Shown here: positions 53,550-62,696 of the stretch, in pieces
Layout of the letters: each line of letters opens with the position of its first letter
Position numbering within the stretch: the stretch's first letter is position 1
Source of the DNA: Flavobacterium limnophilum
Lineage (GTDB): Bacteria > Bacteroidota > Bacteroidia > Flavobacteriales > Flavobacteriaceae
Assembly: GCF_027111315.2 (NCBI RefSeq)
Contig: NZ_CP114289.2
Coordinates: 682,001 to 746,000 of the forward strand
Direction of reading: 5' to 3'
Length of the DNA stretch: 64,000 nucleotides
Position numbers and translations under genes: made by a program
The notes under the pieces: model-generated
What the model was told of the DNA's origin: nothing
The model's database searches: none
The model's input: only the letters and a program-made list of their open reading frames with translations

Positions 53550-54182
53550 TTAAAGTGTGATAAATAATTCTTCGTTTGATTTTCTAACTTTTTTCTGGTG
53601 TTGTGTTGCGTCTTCTTCGCTTCTGTATCCGATAGGAGCTATCAATGAGGCATTCAATCCCAATTCGTTGAAACCTAATATTTCGTTTACTTGAGCAGGA
53701 ACAAAACCTTCCATTGGAGTGACGTCAATTTTTAATTCAGCAGCAGCATTCAATAAATTAGCGAGAGCCAAATAGGTTTGTTTTGAAGTCCAATTTGCTT
53801 TTTCATCATCCGATTTAGCGCCAATTCCACCTTTCATAAAATCGCCATATCCTGATAATGCTGTTTCTGGTATGTTCCTGGTTGTTGCCACATTTTTCAA
53901 ATAACCGTCGATGTCTTCGTCAGTTACGGTAGTTTGATTTGCAAAAACAAGAAGGTGCGATGCGTCCACGATTTGGGATTGACCCCAGGCTGCCGGTTGA
54001 ATTTTGGCTCGTAATTCAGGATTTTCAACGATAAAAACTTTGTAAAGTTGCAATCCATAAGAAGAAGAACTCAAGCGGATGGCTTCTTTCAAGGTATTTA
54101 AATCTTCAGTCGAGATTTTTTTTGTGGAGTCGAATTTTTTGGTGGCGTATCTCCAGTTTTGATGGTCTAAAAAAGTACTCAT
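53550..54182 (-). CDS. NAD(P)H-dependent FMN nitroreductase family oxidoreductase
   Basis: The 210-aa flavoprotein has the NfsB-like pattern (WRYATKKFD near the N-terminus, IRLSSSSYGLQLYKVFIV, LANLLNAAAELKIDVTPMEGF, LIAPIGYRSEEDATQHQKKVR). It reduces quinones, nitroaromatics or similar electrophiles with FMN. Located 14 bases after the MarR regulator gene, it is its likely target. Confidence 0.9.
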   Translation of the reverse strand: MSTFLDHQNWRYATKKFDSTKKISTEDLNTLKEAIRLSSSSYGLQLYKVFIVENPELRAKIQPAAWGQSQIVDASHLLVFANQTTVTDEDIDGYLKNVATTRNIPETALSGYGDFMKGGIGAKSDDEKANWTSKQTYLALANLLNAAAELKIDVTPMEGFVPAQVNEILGFNELGLNASLIAPIGYRSEEDATQHQKKVRKSNEELFITL

Positions 54183-54196
54183 AGTATGTTTTGTGT

Positions 54197-54655
54197 TTAA
54201 TTTTGATTTCTATATTTTTCCAACAATTCGATTAGTGTAATTATTTCGTCTTCATTCAAGTTTTTCGAAAAAGACTCTTCGTGTTGCGTTACTTTTGGAT
54301 CGAGCTCTTTCAAAATTTCTAATCCTTTTTGAGTAATCGAAACCTCTATTTTACGCCTGTTTTCTGGGCAAACTTCCCGGGTTACCAGTTCTTTCAACAA
54401 TAATTTATCCACTAATCTGGTGGTATTGCTTGTTTTGGCCAACATTCGTTCTTGAATCACGCACATGTTTGCGGGATTGCCTTTTTGTCCTCTCAATATT
54501 CTGAGCACATTATATTGTTCTCCCGATATGTCGTAAGGCTTCAAAATTTCATTAAACTTCTCCGCAAGAATATTTTGCGTGTACATGATATTCAGAATAA
54601 TTTTTTTGGAATCTTCCATCAGTACGGTTGATTTTATAACATCTTCAATTTTCAT
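54197..54655 (-). CDS. MarR family transcriptional regulator
   Basis: The 152-aa protein has the MarR winged helix-turn-helix (about 40-105: ISGEQYNVLRILRGQKGNPANMCVIQERMLAKTSNTTRLVDKLLLKELVTREVCPENRRKIEVSITQKG) and flanking dimerisation helices. The wing DxR-like segment (ENRRKIEV) is present. MarR proteins usually repress adjacent detoxification genes, here nitroreductase and YceI, and bind palindromes at their own promoter. Two such palindromes are found upstream. Ligand unknown. Confidence 0.92.
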   Translation of the reverse strand: MKIEDVIKSTVLMEDSKKIILNIMYTQNILAEKFNEILKPYDISGEQYNVLRILRGQKGNPANMCVIQERMLAKTSNTTRLVDKLLLKELVTREVCPENRRKIEVSITQKGLEILKELDPKVTQHEESFSKNLNEDEIITLIELLEKYRNQN

Positions 54656-55094
54656 ATTTGTATGTATGTTATTTGTTTGTACAAATGTATCATATTTTTT
54701 AATTGTATATACAAATGTTGCGTTATTTTTTTGTTAAAAAAATGTTTTGGGTTTAATCTTGGGATAACTATTGAATGCTCTTTTTATAAAGAATACTCAT
54801 TAATGTTCAAGGAAAAAGAGCTGATTTGAATTAATTTGGGGGTGATTCACACATATAAAGGATATTTTTGTATGAAATTATGGGTGTGTGAAATTGGAAT
54901 AATTATCAATATAAGTCGTTTAATTGTATTTAGAATCTGTTTAAAAGTGTTTTTTTTACAGTTTGTTTGATAAATTCGTAATCAGGCTTGTTTTACGCTT
55001 ATTCGAAAACGTTTTCTTTGAAATTTTATCTAATTAACAATTGAGTTTATTCATTTTACTCAAAAACATCGTAATTTTACAAAAAACAATACTT
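54656..55094. other. Promoter region between marR and the rhodanese gene
   Basis: Apart from the marR promoter and two palindromes (see 54676 and 54703) nothing is supported. It is AT-rich with no ORF. Confidence 0.5.
54676..54714 (-). promoter_or_regulatory. marR promoter with two palindromes, candidate MarR operators
   Basis: The -7 box TACATTTG (54689-54682, minus strand) overlaps palindrome TTTGTACAAA (54676-54685). A second palindrome TTGTATATACAA lies upstream at 54703-54714. Two palindromes around one promoter are typical of MarR autoregulation. Confidence 0.55.
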
Positions 55095-55400
55095 ATGAAT
55101 TTAACACAAGAAGATTGGGTTTCTCAATTTGAAGCCGACGATAATGCCGTAATACTGGATGTAAGAACGGAAGCCGAGTGCGATGAAGGCATGATTCCGA
55201 ATGCCATAAACATTGATATTTATGAAGGTCAGGCTTTTATGGACAAGTTGGAAGACTTGGACAAATCAAAAAATTATTATGTGTATTGTCGTTCTGGAGC
55301 CCGAAGTGCCAAAGCTTGCGAGGTTATGAACGAGCTCGGTTTTGAAAACACCTATAATTTACTAGGCGGTTTTTTAGAATGGGATGGAGAAGTAGTCTAG
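55095..55400 (+). CDS. Rhodanese-like domain protein
   Basis: The ATG at 55095 gives a 101-aa single rhodanese domain; an in-frame upstream ATG adds 18 atypical residues. The active-site loop CRSGAR starts with Cys65, the usual persulfide-carrying residue. LDVRTEAECDEGMIPNAINI is the CH2A motif. It is cytoplasmic, has no signal peptide and probably handles sulfane sulfur. It has no obvious operon partner. Confidence 0.9.
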   Translation: MNLTQEDWVSQFEADDNAVILDVRTEAECDEGMIPNAINIDIYEGQAFMDKLEDLDKSKNYYVYCRSGARSAKACEVMNELGFENTYNLLGGFLEWDGEVV

Positions 55401-55469
55401 CCCAATTTATATGAAGTAAAATCTTCATTTTTTATTCACGCTTTAAAAGGAAAGCACAACATATATATA

Positions 55470-57050
55470 ATGAATACAATACCACAAGAATTTCAAATTA
55501 ACAACTTACTTAATCAAGACACTTATTTGGTTAATGGTGAATTAAAAAAATGGACAGGCGAAACAACACCAGTTTATTCCACTATTTCTTCGACTGAAAA
55601 ATACGAGCCAACTTTGCTGGGAACTATTCCTTTTATGGGCGAAAAAGAAGCATTGGAAGTACTAGAATCAGCTTCAGCGGCTTATAATAATGGACAAGGA
55701 TTGTGGCCTACCATGAAAGTGGCCGATCGCATCAAGTGCATGGATGAATTTGTTGTGCAAATGAAAACTACTCGAACTGAAGTAGTCAAGCTTTTGATGT
55801 GGGAAATTGGGAAATCATTGGGTGATTCTGAAAAAGAATTTGACAGAACGGTAGAATATATATATGATACCATCGAACATTACAAACAATTGGATCGAAA
55901 TAGTGCTCATTTCACCAAAAGTCAAGGAGTCAATGCAATGATTCGTCGTGGCCCACTTGGAGTTGTTTTGTGTTTGGGACCTTATAATTATCCTTTGAAT
56001 GAAACTTTTTCGTTGCTGATTCCTGCATTGATAATGGGGAATCCCGTGATTTTTAAACCTGCAAAACACGGTGTTTTATTGATTTCTCCTTTGTTGGAAG
56101 CCTTTAAAAACAGTTTCCCAAAAGGTGCAATCAATGTAATATATGGTCGTGGTCGTGAAGTGGCTTCGCCAATAATGAAATCTGGAAAAGTTGATATATT
56201 GGCTTTGATTGGCAACAGTAAATCGGCTATTGCCTTGCAAGACCAGCATCCAAACAAGAATAGATTGCGTTTGGTTTTAGGATTGGAAGCCAAAAATCCA
56301 GCGATTATTTTACCAGATGCCGATTTGGATTTGGCTATCCAGGAATGTATTGCGGGAACATTGTCATTTAATGGTCAACGTTGTACGGCCTTGAAGATTT
56401 TATATGTCCACGAATCGATTGCAGCGGAATTCAACAAACGATTTGCTGCCAAAGTGGATCAACTTGTTTTTGGAAATCCTTGGGATAAATCAGTAATGCT
56501 AACTCCCTTGCCGGAGAAAGAAAAACCAGCTTACATACAGGAATTAATTGATGATGCGACCGGCAAAGGAGCAAAAGTCATCAATGCAAAAGGGGGAGAG
56601 CTTTCTGATAATTATATCTTTCCGGCAGTTTTGTTTCCAATAAACAAGGAGATGAGAGTGTATCACGAAGAGCAATTTGGTCCAGTTGTGCCAATCTTGA
56701 CTTTCAAGGACATACAAGAGCCGTTGAATGATATGGCCGAGTCCAATTACGGACAACAAGTGAGTTTGTTTGGAAAAGATATCAAGACTATCGCACCGCT
56801 TATTGATACTTTGGTGAACTTGGTTTGCAGGGTAAACTTGAATAGTTCTTGTCAAAGAGGTCCGGATTTGTATCCTTTCACGGGTCGAAAAGATTCGGCT
56901 GTGGGAACATTGAGTATTTTTGATGCCTTGCGTTCTTTCTCGATTAGAACTTTTGTGGCATCCAAAGACAACGAATACAACAATGCCATTTTGCAGGAAT
57001 TGTTGAATAGCAAAGAATCGAATTTCATCAACACGGATTATATTTTGTAA
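55470..57050 (+). CDS. gapN: NADP-dependent glyceraldehyde-3-phosphate dehydrogenase (GapN-like)
   Basis: The 526-aa aldehyde dehydrogenase has catalytic Cys305 ([10 protein letters not shown]), general-base Glu273 (LGLEAKNP) and the Rossmann-fold part ([13 protein letters not shown]). The C-terminal [24 protein letters not shown] matches the non-phosphorylating GAPDH group, which oxidises glyceraldehyde 3-phosphate to 3-phosphoglycerate and gives NADPH. Substrate assignment is by family. It complements the phosphorylating gap gene at 27829. Confidence 0.85.
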   Translation: MNTIPQEFQINNLLNQDTYLVNGELKKWTGETTPVYSTISSTEKYEPTLLGTIPFMGEKEALEVLESASAAYNNGQGLWPTMKVADRIKCMDEFVVQMKTTRTEVVKLLMWEIGKSLGDSEKEFDRTVEYIYDTIEHYKQLDRNSAHFTKSQGVNAMIRRGPLGVVLCLGPYNYPLNETFSLLIPALIMGNPVIFKPAKHGVLLISPLLEAFKNSFPKGAINVIYGRGREVASPIMKSGKVDILALIGNSKSAIALQDQHPNKNRLRLVLGLEAKNPAIILPDADLDLAIQECIAGTLSFNGQRCTALKILYVHESIAAEFNKRFAAKVDQLVFGNPWDKSVMLTPLPEKEKPAYIQELIDDATGKGAKVINAKGGELSDNYIFPAVLFPINKEMRVYHEEQFGPVVPILTFKDIQEPLNDMAESNYGQQVSLFGKDIKTIAPLIDTLVNLVCRVNLNSSCQRGPDLYPFTGRKDSAVGTLSIFDALRSFSIRTFVASKDNEYNNAILQELLNSKESNFINTDYIL

Positions 57051-57102
57051 CTGGAGTTCGGCATAAGTTTAGATTTTGTGAAATTTTATTTCAAACTATC
57101 AA

Positions 57103-57140
57103 GGAAGAGGATGACCAAATTGGGATTCCTCTTCTTTTTT
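57103..57140 (+). terminator. Terminator after gapN
   Basis: GAAGAGGA / TCCTCTTC stem with a T-run. Confidence 0.75.
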
Positions 57141-57258
57141 GGCTTATTCGGAATAAAATGTTTGATTACTGCTTTTTTGAGGAAATAATGTTGTGAAAAT
57201 TGTTATTTTATCAAAAAACAATGGTAACTTTACTACACTTAATCCAAACTTTAATAAG

Positions 57259-57672
57259 ATGAAAAACAATTACTCGTTATTAGTGGTTTTAGTATTTATA
57301 CTCATTGGGGGTAATAAAATTATTGCCCAAGACAAAAATAATTGGATGGCTCCCGACTATTCAACAAGTGTGAAAAATCCATTTGTAGGAAACAAAGCAG
57401 CAACTGATGAAGGAAAAGAAATCTATAACCAAATGTGTGTTTTGTGCCATGGCATAGGAGGAAAAGGAAATGGAGAAGCCAGATTGACTTTGGAGCGAAA
57501 ACCATCAAATTTTCTGGCCTTAAAAGTGGTGAATCAAACGGATGGCAATATTTTTTGGAAGATAACCAACGGTAAAGCACCAATGGCATCATACGAAGAG
57601 CTTTTGACTGACGACCAACGTTGGAAATTGGTAAATTATATTAGGAAACTTGAAGTAAACAAGTTGAAATAG
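57259..57672 (+). CDS. Periplasmic c-type cytochrome
   Basis: The ATG at 57259 gives a signal peptide MKNNYSLLVVLVFILIGGNK and 137 aa. The longer frame begins at a GTG (57193) and would hide the signal. A single c-heme motif Cys60-x2-Cys63-His64 (CVLCH) is followed by a class I cytochrome fold, with a candidate axial Met in KAPMASYEEL. It likely carries electrons in the periplasm. The partner is unknown. Confidence 0.88.
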   Translation: MKNNYSLLVVLVFILIGGNKIIAQDKNNWMAPDYSTSVKNPFVGNKAATDEGKEIYNQMCVLCHGIGGKGNGEARLTLERKPSNFLALKVVNQTDGNIFWKITNGKAPMASYEELLTDDQRWKLVNYIRKLEVNKLK

Positions 57673-57955
57673 ACAAGAAAAATTTTTTCAAACAAAATAG
57701 GCTATTGTGCCAATAGCATCATGAAAATCATCAAAAGTTAATTTTGGTGATTTTTTTATTGGATAATCCTGTTGTTTTACTTGCATTCATTTGGGGCGTT
57801 TTTTTCATAAACCAGTCCAAGTTCGGAATGGTTTTAAAGGAAATGAATAATCGTTATTAGAAAAATAATTAGTCTTGCTATTATTTCTCGGAATTAGTCA
57901 TTTTGTTTTACTGTAATTGTTATTTTTACGCTTAAATTTTTTACTCAATAAAATT

Positions 57956-58720
57956 ATGTTTTCATTACAAAATAAAAAAGCGGTGGTTACCGGTGGCGGT
58001 AGCGGAATAGGAAAAGCAATTGCAGTGTTGTTTGCCAAACAGGGAGCCGAAGTGCATATCGTTGAATTGACCGAAGAAAGTGCCAAAGAGGCCGTGACTG
58101 AAATTAGTGCTGCCGGAGGGAAAGTTTTTTCGCACGCCTGCAATGTGGCCAATCAACAAGAAGTTTTGGCGACATTCGAAAAAATTGGAAACATCAATAT
58201 TTTGATCAATAATGCTGGAATTGCACACGTCGGGAAAGTGGAAACCACTCCCGAAGCCGATTTTGACCGAGTGATGAGCGTGAACGTGAAAGGAGTTTAC
58301 AATTGTTTGTATGCTGCGATACCTCAATTACGACTTTCAGGAGGCGGAGTTATCGTGAATATGGCTTCCATTGCCGTTTGGGTTGGATTGTCGGATCGAT
58401 TTGCTTATTCTACTGCCAAAGGTGCCGTAATGTCAATGACTTTGTCCGTTGCCAAAGATTATATCGGCGAGAACATTCGTTGCAATTCGATGTCGCCTGC
58501 CAGGGTGCACACGCCTTTTGTGGATGGATTTATTTCAAAAAACTATCCAGACAATCAAGAGGAAATGTTTGATAAATTATCAAAATCACAACCAATTGGT
58601 CGTATGGGGAAACCGGAAGAAGTAGCTGCTTTGGCGTTGTTTTTATGCAGTGATGAAGCCGGTTTTATCACGGGTTGCGATTATCCTATCGACGGAGGAT
58701 TTATTAAATTGAATAGTTAA
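57956..58720 (+). CDS. SDR family dehydrogenase, probably of deoxy-sugar acid catabolism
   Basis: The ATG at 57956 gives the classical start MFSLQNKKAVVTGGGSGIGKA. Cofactor motif TGGGSGIG is at 12-19, NNAG at 85-88, catalytic Ser138, Tyr151 and Lys155. 254 aa. Glu37 after the second strand (HIVELTEE) suggests NAD+. Followed after 28 bases by an FAH-family hydrolase, it fits the 2-keto-3-deoxy-L-rhamnonate (or fuconate) 4-dehydrogenase role (LRA5 type). The exact substrate is inferred from context. Confidence 0.85.
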   Translation: MFSLQNKKAVVTGGGSGIGKAIAVLFAKQGAEVHIVELTEESAKEAVTEISAAGGKVFSHACNVANQQEVLATFEKIGNINILINNAGIAHVGKVETTPEADFDRVMSVNVKGVYNCLYAAIPQLRLSGGGVIVNMASIAVWVGLSDRFAYSTAKGAVMSMTLSVAKDYIGENIRCNSMSPARVHTPFVDGFISKNYPDNQEEMFDKLSKSQPIGRMGKPEEVAALALFLCSDEAGFITGCDYPIDGGFIKLNS

Positions 58721-58748
58721 AGAATAAAAATAAAATAAAAATAGAAAT

Positions 58749-59603
58749 ATGAAACTGATACGTTTTGGAGAAGCCGGAAAAGAGAAGCCGGGCATTTTAA
58801 TTGGAGATAAAAGATTTGATGTTTCTTCCATTGTTGCCGATTACAACGAAGCCTTTTTTGAGGAAAATGGATTGGAAAAATTAAAAAAAGCGATAGAAAA
58901 TAATGCTTTATTTCCCGAAGTGGATGCTACAGTTCGTTTGGGTTCTCCAGTGGCAAGACCATCAAAAATTATCTGTATTGGATTGAATTATGTGGATCAT
59001 TGTGTGGAAACTGGTGCTCCAATTCCAACGGAACCGATTATTTTCTTCAAATCGACAACGGCTTTGTGTGGGCCAAACGATGATTTGGTGATTCCAAAAA
59101 ACAGCGACAAAACCGACTGGGAAATAGAATTGGCATTTGTTGTTGGCAAGAAAGCCAGTTATGTGGACGAAGCCGACGCAATGGATTATGTGGCAGGATA
59201 TTGCTTGCACAACGATTACAGCGAAAGAGGTTTTCAATTGGAACGTGGTGGGCAATGGGCAAAAGGTAAAGGTTGCGATACTTTCGCGCCATTGGGACCC
59301 TTCATGGCCACAACGGACGAGATTGCAGATGTAGATAATTTGTCGATGTGGTTGACCGTGAATGGCAAAACCTATCAAAACAGCAACACCTTGAATTTGG
59401 TGTTCAAAATTCCTTATTTGGTGCATTATTTGAGCCAGTTCATGACTTTGCTTCCAGGCGATGTTATCAGTACGGGAACGCCTCCGGGAGTTGGTTTGGG
59501 AATCAAGCCAAATCCAGTATATATCAAAGCGGGAGACGTAATTGAATTGGGAATGGAAGGATTGGGATCCAGCAAGCAAGTGGCCGTGGCTTACAAGAAA
59601 TAA
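58749..59603 (+). CDS. FAH family hydrolase, 2,4-didehydro-3-deoxy-L-rhamnonate hydrolase type
   Basis: The 284-aa protein has the fumarylacetoacetase-like fold (KIICIGLNYVDHCVETGAPIPTEPIIFFK, EIELAFVVGKKASYVDEADA, GYCLHNDYSERGFQLERGGQW, GDVISTGTPPGVGLG, VIELGMEGLG). The acidic metal ligands are in the EIELA and ND-Y segments. Next to an SDR it is likely LRA6, which splits 2,4-diketo-3-deoxyrhamnonate into pyruvate and lactate. Not proven; other acylpyruvate substrates are possible. Confidence 0.85.
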   Translation: MKLIRFGEAGKEKPGILIGDKRFDVSSIVADYNEAFFEENGLEKLKKAIENNALFPEVDATVRLGSPVARPSKIICIGLNYVDHCVETGAPIPTEPIIFFKSTTALCGPNDDLVIPKNSDKTDWEIELAFVVGKKASYVDEADAMDYVAGYCLHNDYSERGFQLERGGQWAKGKGCDTFAPLGPFMATTDEIADVDNLSMWLTVNGKTYQNSNTLNLVFKIPYLVHYLSQFMTLLPGDVISTGTPPGVGLGIKPNPVYIKAGDVIELGMEGLGSSKQVAVAYKK

Positions 59604-59623
59604 TATTTAAAAAGTTTATATAT

Positions 59624-59668
59624 AAAAGAAGCCATCTCAAAACATAATTTGTGAGATGGCTTCTTTTT
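59624..59668. terminator. Bidirectional terminator between the FAH gene and the GntR/LacI-type regulator
   Basis: Stem AAAAGAAGCCATCTCA / TGAGATGGCTTCTTTT with about 12 bases between the arms, A and T flanks, between convergent genes. Confidence 0.85.
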
Positions 59669-59692
59669 ATTTATGGAAATACCCTTTCTTTA

Positions 59693-60739
59693 TTAAATCG
59701 AATTCCTGTCGATAAAATTAAAAGGAACTTTTACTTTTCCTTTTTCGCCGTTCATAATCATTCGGGCCGCAGTTTCTCCCATTACCTTGAAATCGGTCGA
59801 AATTACCGTGATGCCAAGTAATTCTTTTAGCGGAGTGTCATTATAGGATATTACTCCAATGTCTTTTCCCAAAACCAATTCATCATCCCTCATTTGTTTT
59901 ACCAAGTTAACCAAATCCGATTCTTCAATTGTAATAAACAAGTCTCCTTTTTTAAGAATCATGTCGGCATATACATGATTGTGAATTTCAAAATTCAAGG
60001 AATTTTCGATGCAAAACTTTTTGAATCCAATCAAAATTCTTCTTGGATAAGGATACACCGCATTTTCGGGATAAATTAAAATTAATTTATTGTATTTTGC
60101 TATTTTGTCAAGTCCTTCGTTTAGAGCGTTGTAGATGTCGTTTTCAAAATCTTGATACACTTCCACTATTTCGCCATCCATCCCAAGCTTTATATTGTCC
60201 ATGATGACAAGTTTTTCTTTGGGTATATTTTTAATGGCTTTTACCACTTCATCGGTATAACTTATGTGTTTTAAGCTGTCGGTTTTGAAGTGGGGCATGA
60301 TGACATAATAATCGTATGCTCCTTTGTATTTGTCCAGCAAGTTCAAAAACAAGGTTTCGTCACAATGATAAATATGCAAATCGGTATGTGAATTTGTTCC
60401 AATGCCATTGACGAAAGCATTATAGGTGACCATTTTATAGGAACTCAATTTATTGAATAAAAATAAGATGTTTATTTTGGAAATTAGTTTTGTTCTCGTG
60501 ATATAATAACCTTTGCCTTTTATGGATGAAATGACTTTTCTTTCCTTCAAGATATTGTAGGCCTTTTCCACGGTATCCCTCGACATGTAAAATTCTTCGC
60601 TAAGGATGTTGATCGACGGGATTTTTTGGTCAATTTTCAAGTTGCCATTGGATACATTAAAAATAATGGAGTCCACGATTTGCTGGTATTTCGGCACTCG
60701 CGATTCTTCGTCAATCTTAATAAATTTGATCATGTTCAT
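59693..60739 (-). CDS. GntR-type regulator with LacI-like sugar-binding domain, likely regulator of rhamnose genes
   Basis: The 348-aa protein from the ATG at 60739 (the longer frame starts with TTG) has an N-terminal GntR winged helix (about 10-75: VPKYQQIVDSIIFNVSNGNL, SEEFYMSRDTVEKAYNILKE, SIKGKGYYI). A periplasmic-binding-protein-like LacI domain follows (about 90-345: INILFLFNKL, YYVIMPHF, KLVIMDNI, DIGVISYNDTPLKELL). This combination is common for Bacteroidota sugar regulators such as the rhamnose regulator. It is next to, and divergent from, rhaT. The effector is inferred to be L-rhamnose or a derivative. Confidence 0.87.
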   Translation of the reverse strand: MNMIKFIKIDEESRVPKYQQIVDSIIFNVSNGNLKIDQKIPSINILSEEFYMSRDTVEKAYNILKERKVISSIKGKGYYITRTKLISKINILFLFNKLSSYKMVTYNAFVNGIGTNSHTDLHIYHCDETLFLNLLDKYKGAYDYYVIMPHFKTDSLKHISYTDEVVKAIKNIPKEKLVIMDNIKLGMDGEIVEVYQDFENDIYNALNEGLDKIAKYNKLILIYPENAVYPYPRRILIGFKKFCIENSLNFEIHNHVYADMILKKGDLFITIEESDLVNLVKQMRDDELVLGKDIGVISYNDTPLKELLGITVISTDFKVMGETAARMIMNGEKGKVKVPFNFIDRNSI

Positions 60740-60950
60740 GTTTAATAAATTATACCCATTTACAGGTAATTTATATTTCAAACCGTTGCTATTTCATTTA
60801 AGTGTGGTTCAGAAACGATAAGAAATATTCTTGTTTCCGATTCCTTGTTGTCTCCAGATTTTAGTTTTAATTAGAAAGGTTAGAACTAAAGTCGATTGAT
60901 GAGATTTAGAGGGGTTTCGCTTTTTTTTGATTGAATGGCATTCATTTAAT

Positions 60951-60971
60951 GAAATCGATTTCGCAAATATA
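60951..60971 (-). promoter_or_regulatory. Promoter and palindromic site upstream of the sugar regulator
   Basis: TATATTTG on the minus strand (60971-60964) is followed directly by GAAATCGATTTC (60962-60951), a perfect 12-bp palindrome that would overlap the transcription start. This is a candidate autoregulatory operator. Confidence 0.5.
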
Positions 60972-61311
60972 AATATTAAAAATAAAAAGGGTACTATTAA
61001 AAATGATATTATAACATTGTTTTCTGATGAAAAGTGTAAAAAACGCTCAAAAAACGCTTTGTTATTTTAGTTTTCGGAATGAAGGTTTTTTTTCGGGTTT
61101 TGTTTTGGAAATTTTATTTTTTTAAATGAAAACCATTCCGAAATTTAAAATCGTTTTAAAATCGCACAATGTTTGAAAAAATAAATGAATTGAGTTTTTG
61201 ACCGTTAATTTTTCGGGACACTAAAAATCGATGTTTATGAAGATGAAAATATCTAACATTAAGAAAAAATATTGTTAAAACGTGCTGTTAGTTAAACGGT
61301 TATATTTTCGG

Positions 61312-61319
61312 TAAATTTG
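61312..61319 (+). promoter_or_regulatory. -7 box for rhaT
   Basis: TAAATTTG matches TAnnTTTG. It lies 294 bases before the ATG, giving a long leader. Confidence 0.4.
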
Positions 61320-61613
61320 GGAAGGAAATCAAAAAACAGCTTTCTTGTTTTAACAATGTTTTGCCTAAAATCTTAATTTTTAGGGATATGGCAGGGCTTG
61401 AATTAAAATTATTTTCCAGTTTTTTTAATTCTTCAAGATGGAAAAAGGAAGAGAAACAGAGCGTTTTTAGTTTACGTGATTTATTTCTCCAAAAATAGCT
61501 GTTCTGGTAAAGGATAGTACAGGATAGTTTAGTCTTTCTTATTCTCTTATTTTACGTCACTATAACGATTGAACTAAACTAAATTTAAAAATAACCAATT
61601 AATAAATTATCAA

Positions 61614-62663
61614 ATGCAGGTATTACTCGGAATTATTTTTCACTCCATAGGAGGGTTTTCATCAGGAAGTTTTTACATGCCTTTCAAAAAAGTCAAAGGT
61701 TGGGCTTGGGAAAGCTATTGGATCGTGGGGGGATTTTTCTCTTGGTTGATTGTTCCGCCACTTGCTGCTTATTTGACCGTTCCTGGTTTTTTTGAGATTA
61801 TCGGTAATACGGCTCCAGCGATAAAAGCAGTTACTTATTCCATGGGCTTGATTTGGGGAATCGGGGGACTTACTTACGGTTTGGGCGTTCGTTATTTGGG
61901 AATGTCGTTGGGGAATTCGATAACCTTGGGTTTTTGTTCGGCTTTCGGAGCGTTGGTTCCTTCAATTTATTATAATTTTTATCCAACGGAAGGAAAGACT
62001 TCCTTCACTGACATGTTGCACAGCACGGGTGGACAAATGGTTTTGTTGGGAGTTGTGGTATGCTTGGTCGGTATTGCTTTTTCCGGTAAAGCCGGAATGC
62101 TTAAAGAAAAAGATTTTGCTACTGGTCACGAAGATAAAGATAAAGAATTTAGTCTTGTAAAAGGGTTGGTAATTGCCATAGTATCAGGTATTTTGAGTTC
62201 GTTTTTCAATTTTGGTATTGAAGTTGGAAAACCAATGGCCGACGAAGCGGTTGCCCAAGGTTTTAATCCCTTGTTTCAAAACAATGTTACTTATATCGTG
62301 ATACTTTGGGGTGGTTTGACTGTCAACTTTATCTGGTGTATGTATCTTAATTTTAAAAACAAAACTTTCGGGGATTATACGAACGCCCAAACACCAATAA
62401 CCAAAAATATCATGTTTTCGGCTTTGGCAGGTACTATGTGGTTTTTGCAATTCTTCTTTTATGGAATGGGCGAAAGCAAATTAGGAAACGGGGCAAGCTC
62501 TTGGATTCTGCACATGGCCACGATTATTTTAACGGCCAACTTTTGGGGATTTTACCTGAAAGAATGGACTGGAGTTTCGAAAAAGACTTTCAACACCTTC
62601 CTTTTGGGAATCGGACTTATCCTTGCCTCGATTGTGATAGTGGGAATCGGAAATTCACTTTAA
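61614..62663 (+). CDS. rhaT: L-rhamnose-proton symporter
   Basis: The 349-aa inner-membrane protein has about ten hydrophobic segments and the RhaT family signature: an N-terminal GIIFHSIGGFSSGSFYMPFKKVKGWAWESYW, GLIWGIGGLTYGLGVRYLGMSLGNSITLG, and a central loop before SGILSSFFNFGIEVGKP. It imports L-rhamnose with protons. The next gene encodes rhamnulose-phosphate aldolase, which confirms the pathway. Confidence 0.93.
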   Translation: MQVLLGIIFHSIGGFSSGSFYMPFKKVKGWAWESYWIVGGFFSWLIVPPLAAYLTVPGFFEIIGNTAPAIKAVTYSMGLIWGIGGLTYGLGVRYLGMSLGNSITLGFCSAFGALVPSIYYNFYPTEGKTSFTDMLHSTGGQMVLLGVVVCLVGIAFSGKAGMLKEKDFATGHEDKDKEFSLVKGLVIAIVSGILSSFFNFGIEVGKPMADEAVAQGFNPLFQNNVTYIVILWGGLTVNFIWCMYLNFKNKTFGDYTNAQTPITKNIMFSALAGTMWFLQFFFYGMGESKLGNGASSWILHMATIILTANFWGFYLKEWTGVSKKTFNTFLLGIGLILASIVIVGIGNSL

Positions 62664-62696
62664 ACTATAAATAGTAACAATATTAAATCAAAAACA

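Larger units (their letters stand above)
60740..61613. other. Long regulatory gap between the regulator and rhaT
   Basis: These 874 bases hold the regulator promoter (60964-60971) with palindrome GAAATCGATTTC (60951-60962), and a forward -7 box TAAATTTG (61312-61319) for rhaT. The rest is AT-rich without ORFs. It may carry further operators. Confidence 0.55.
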
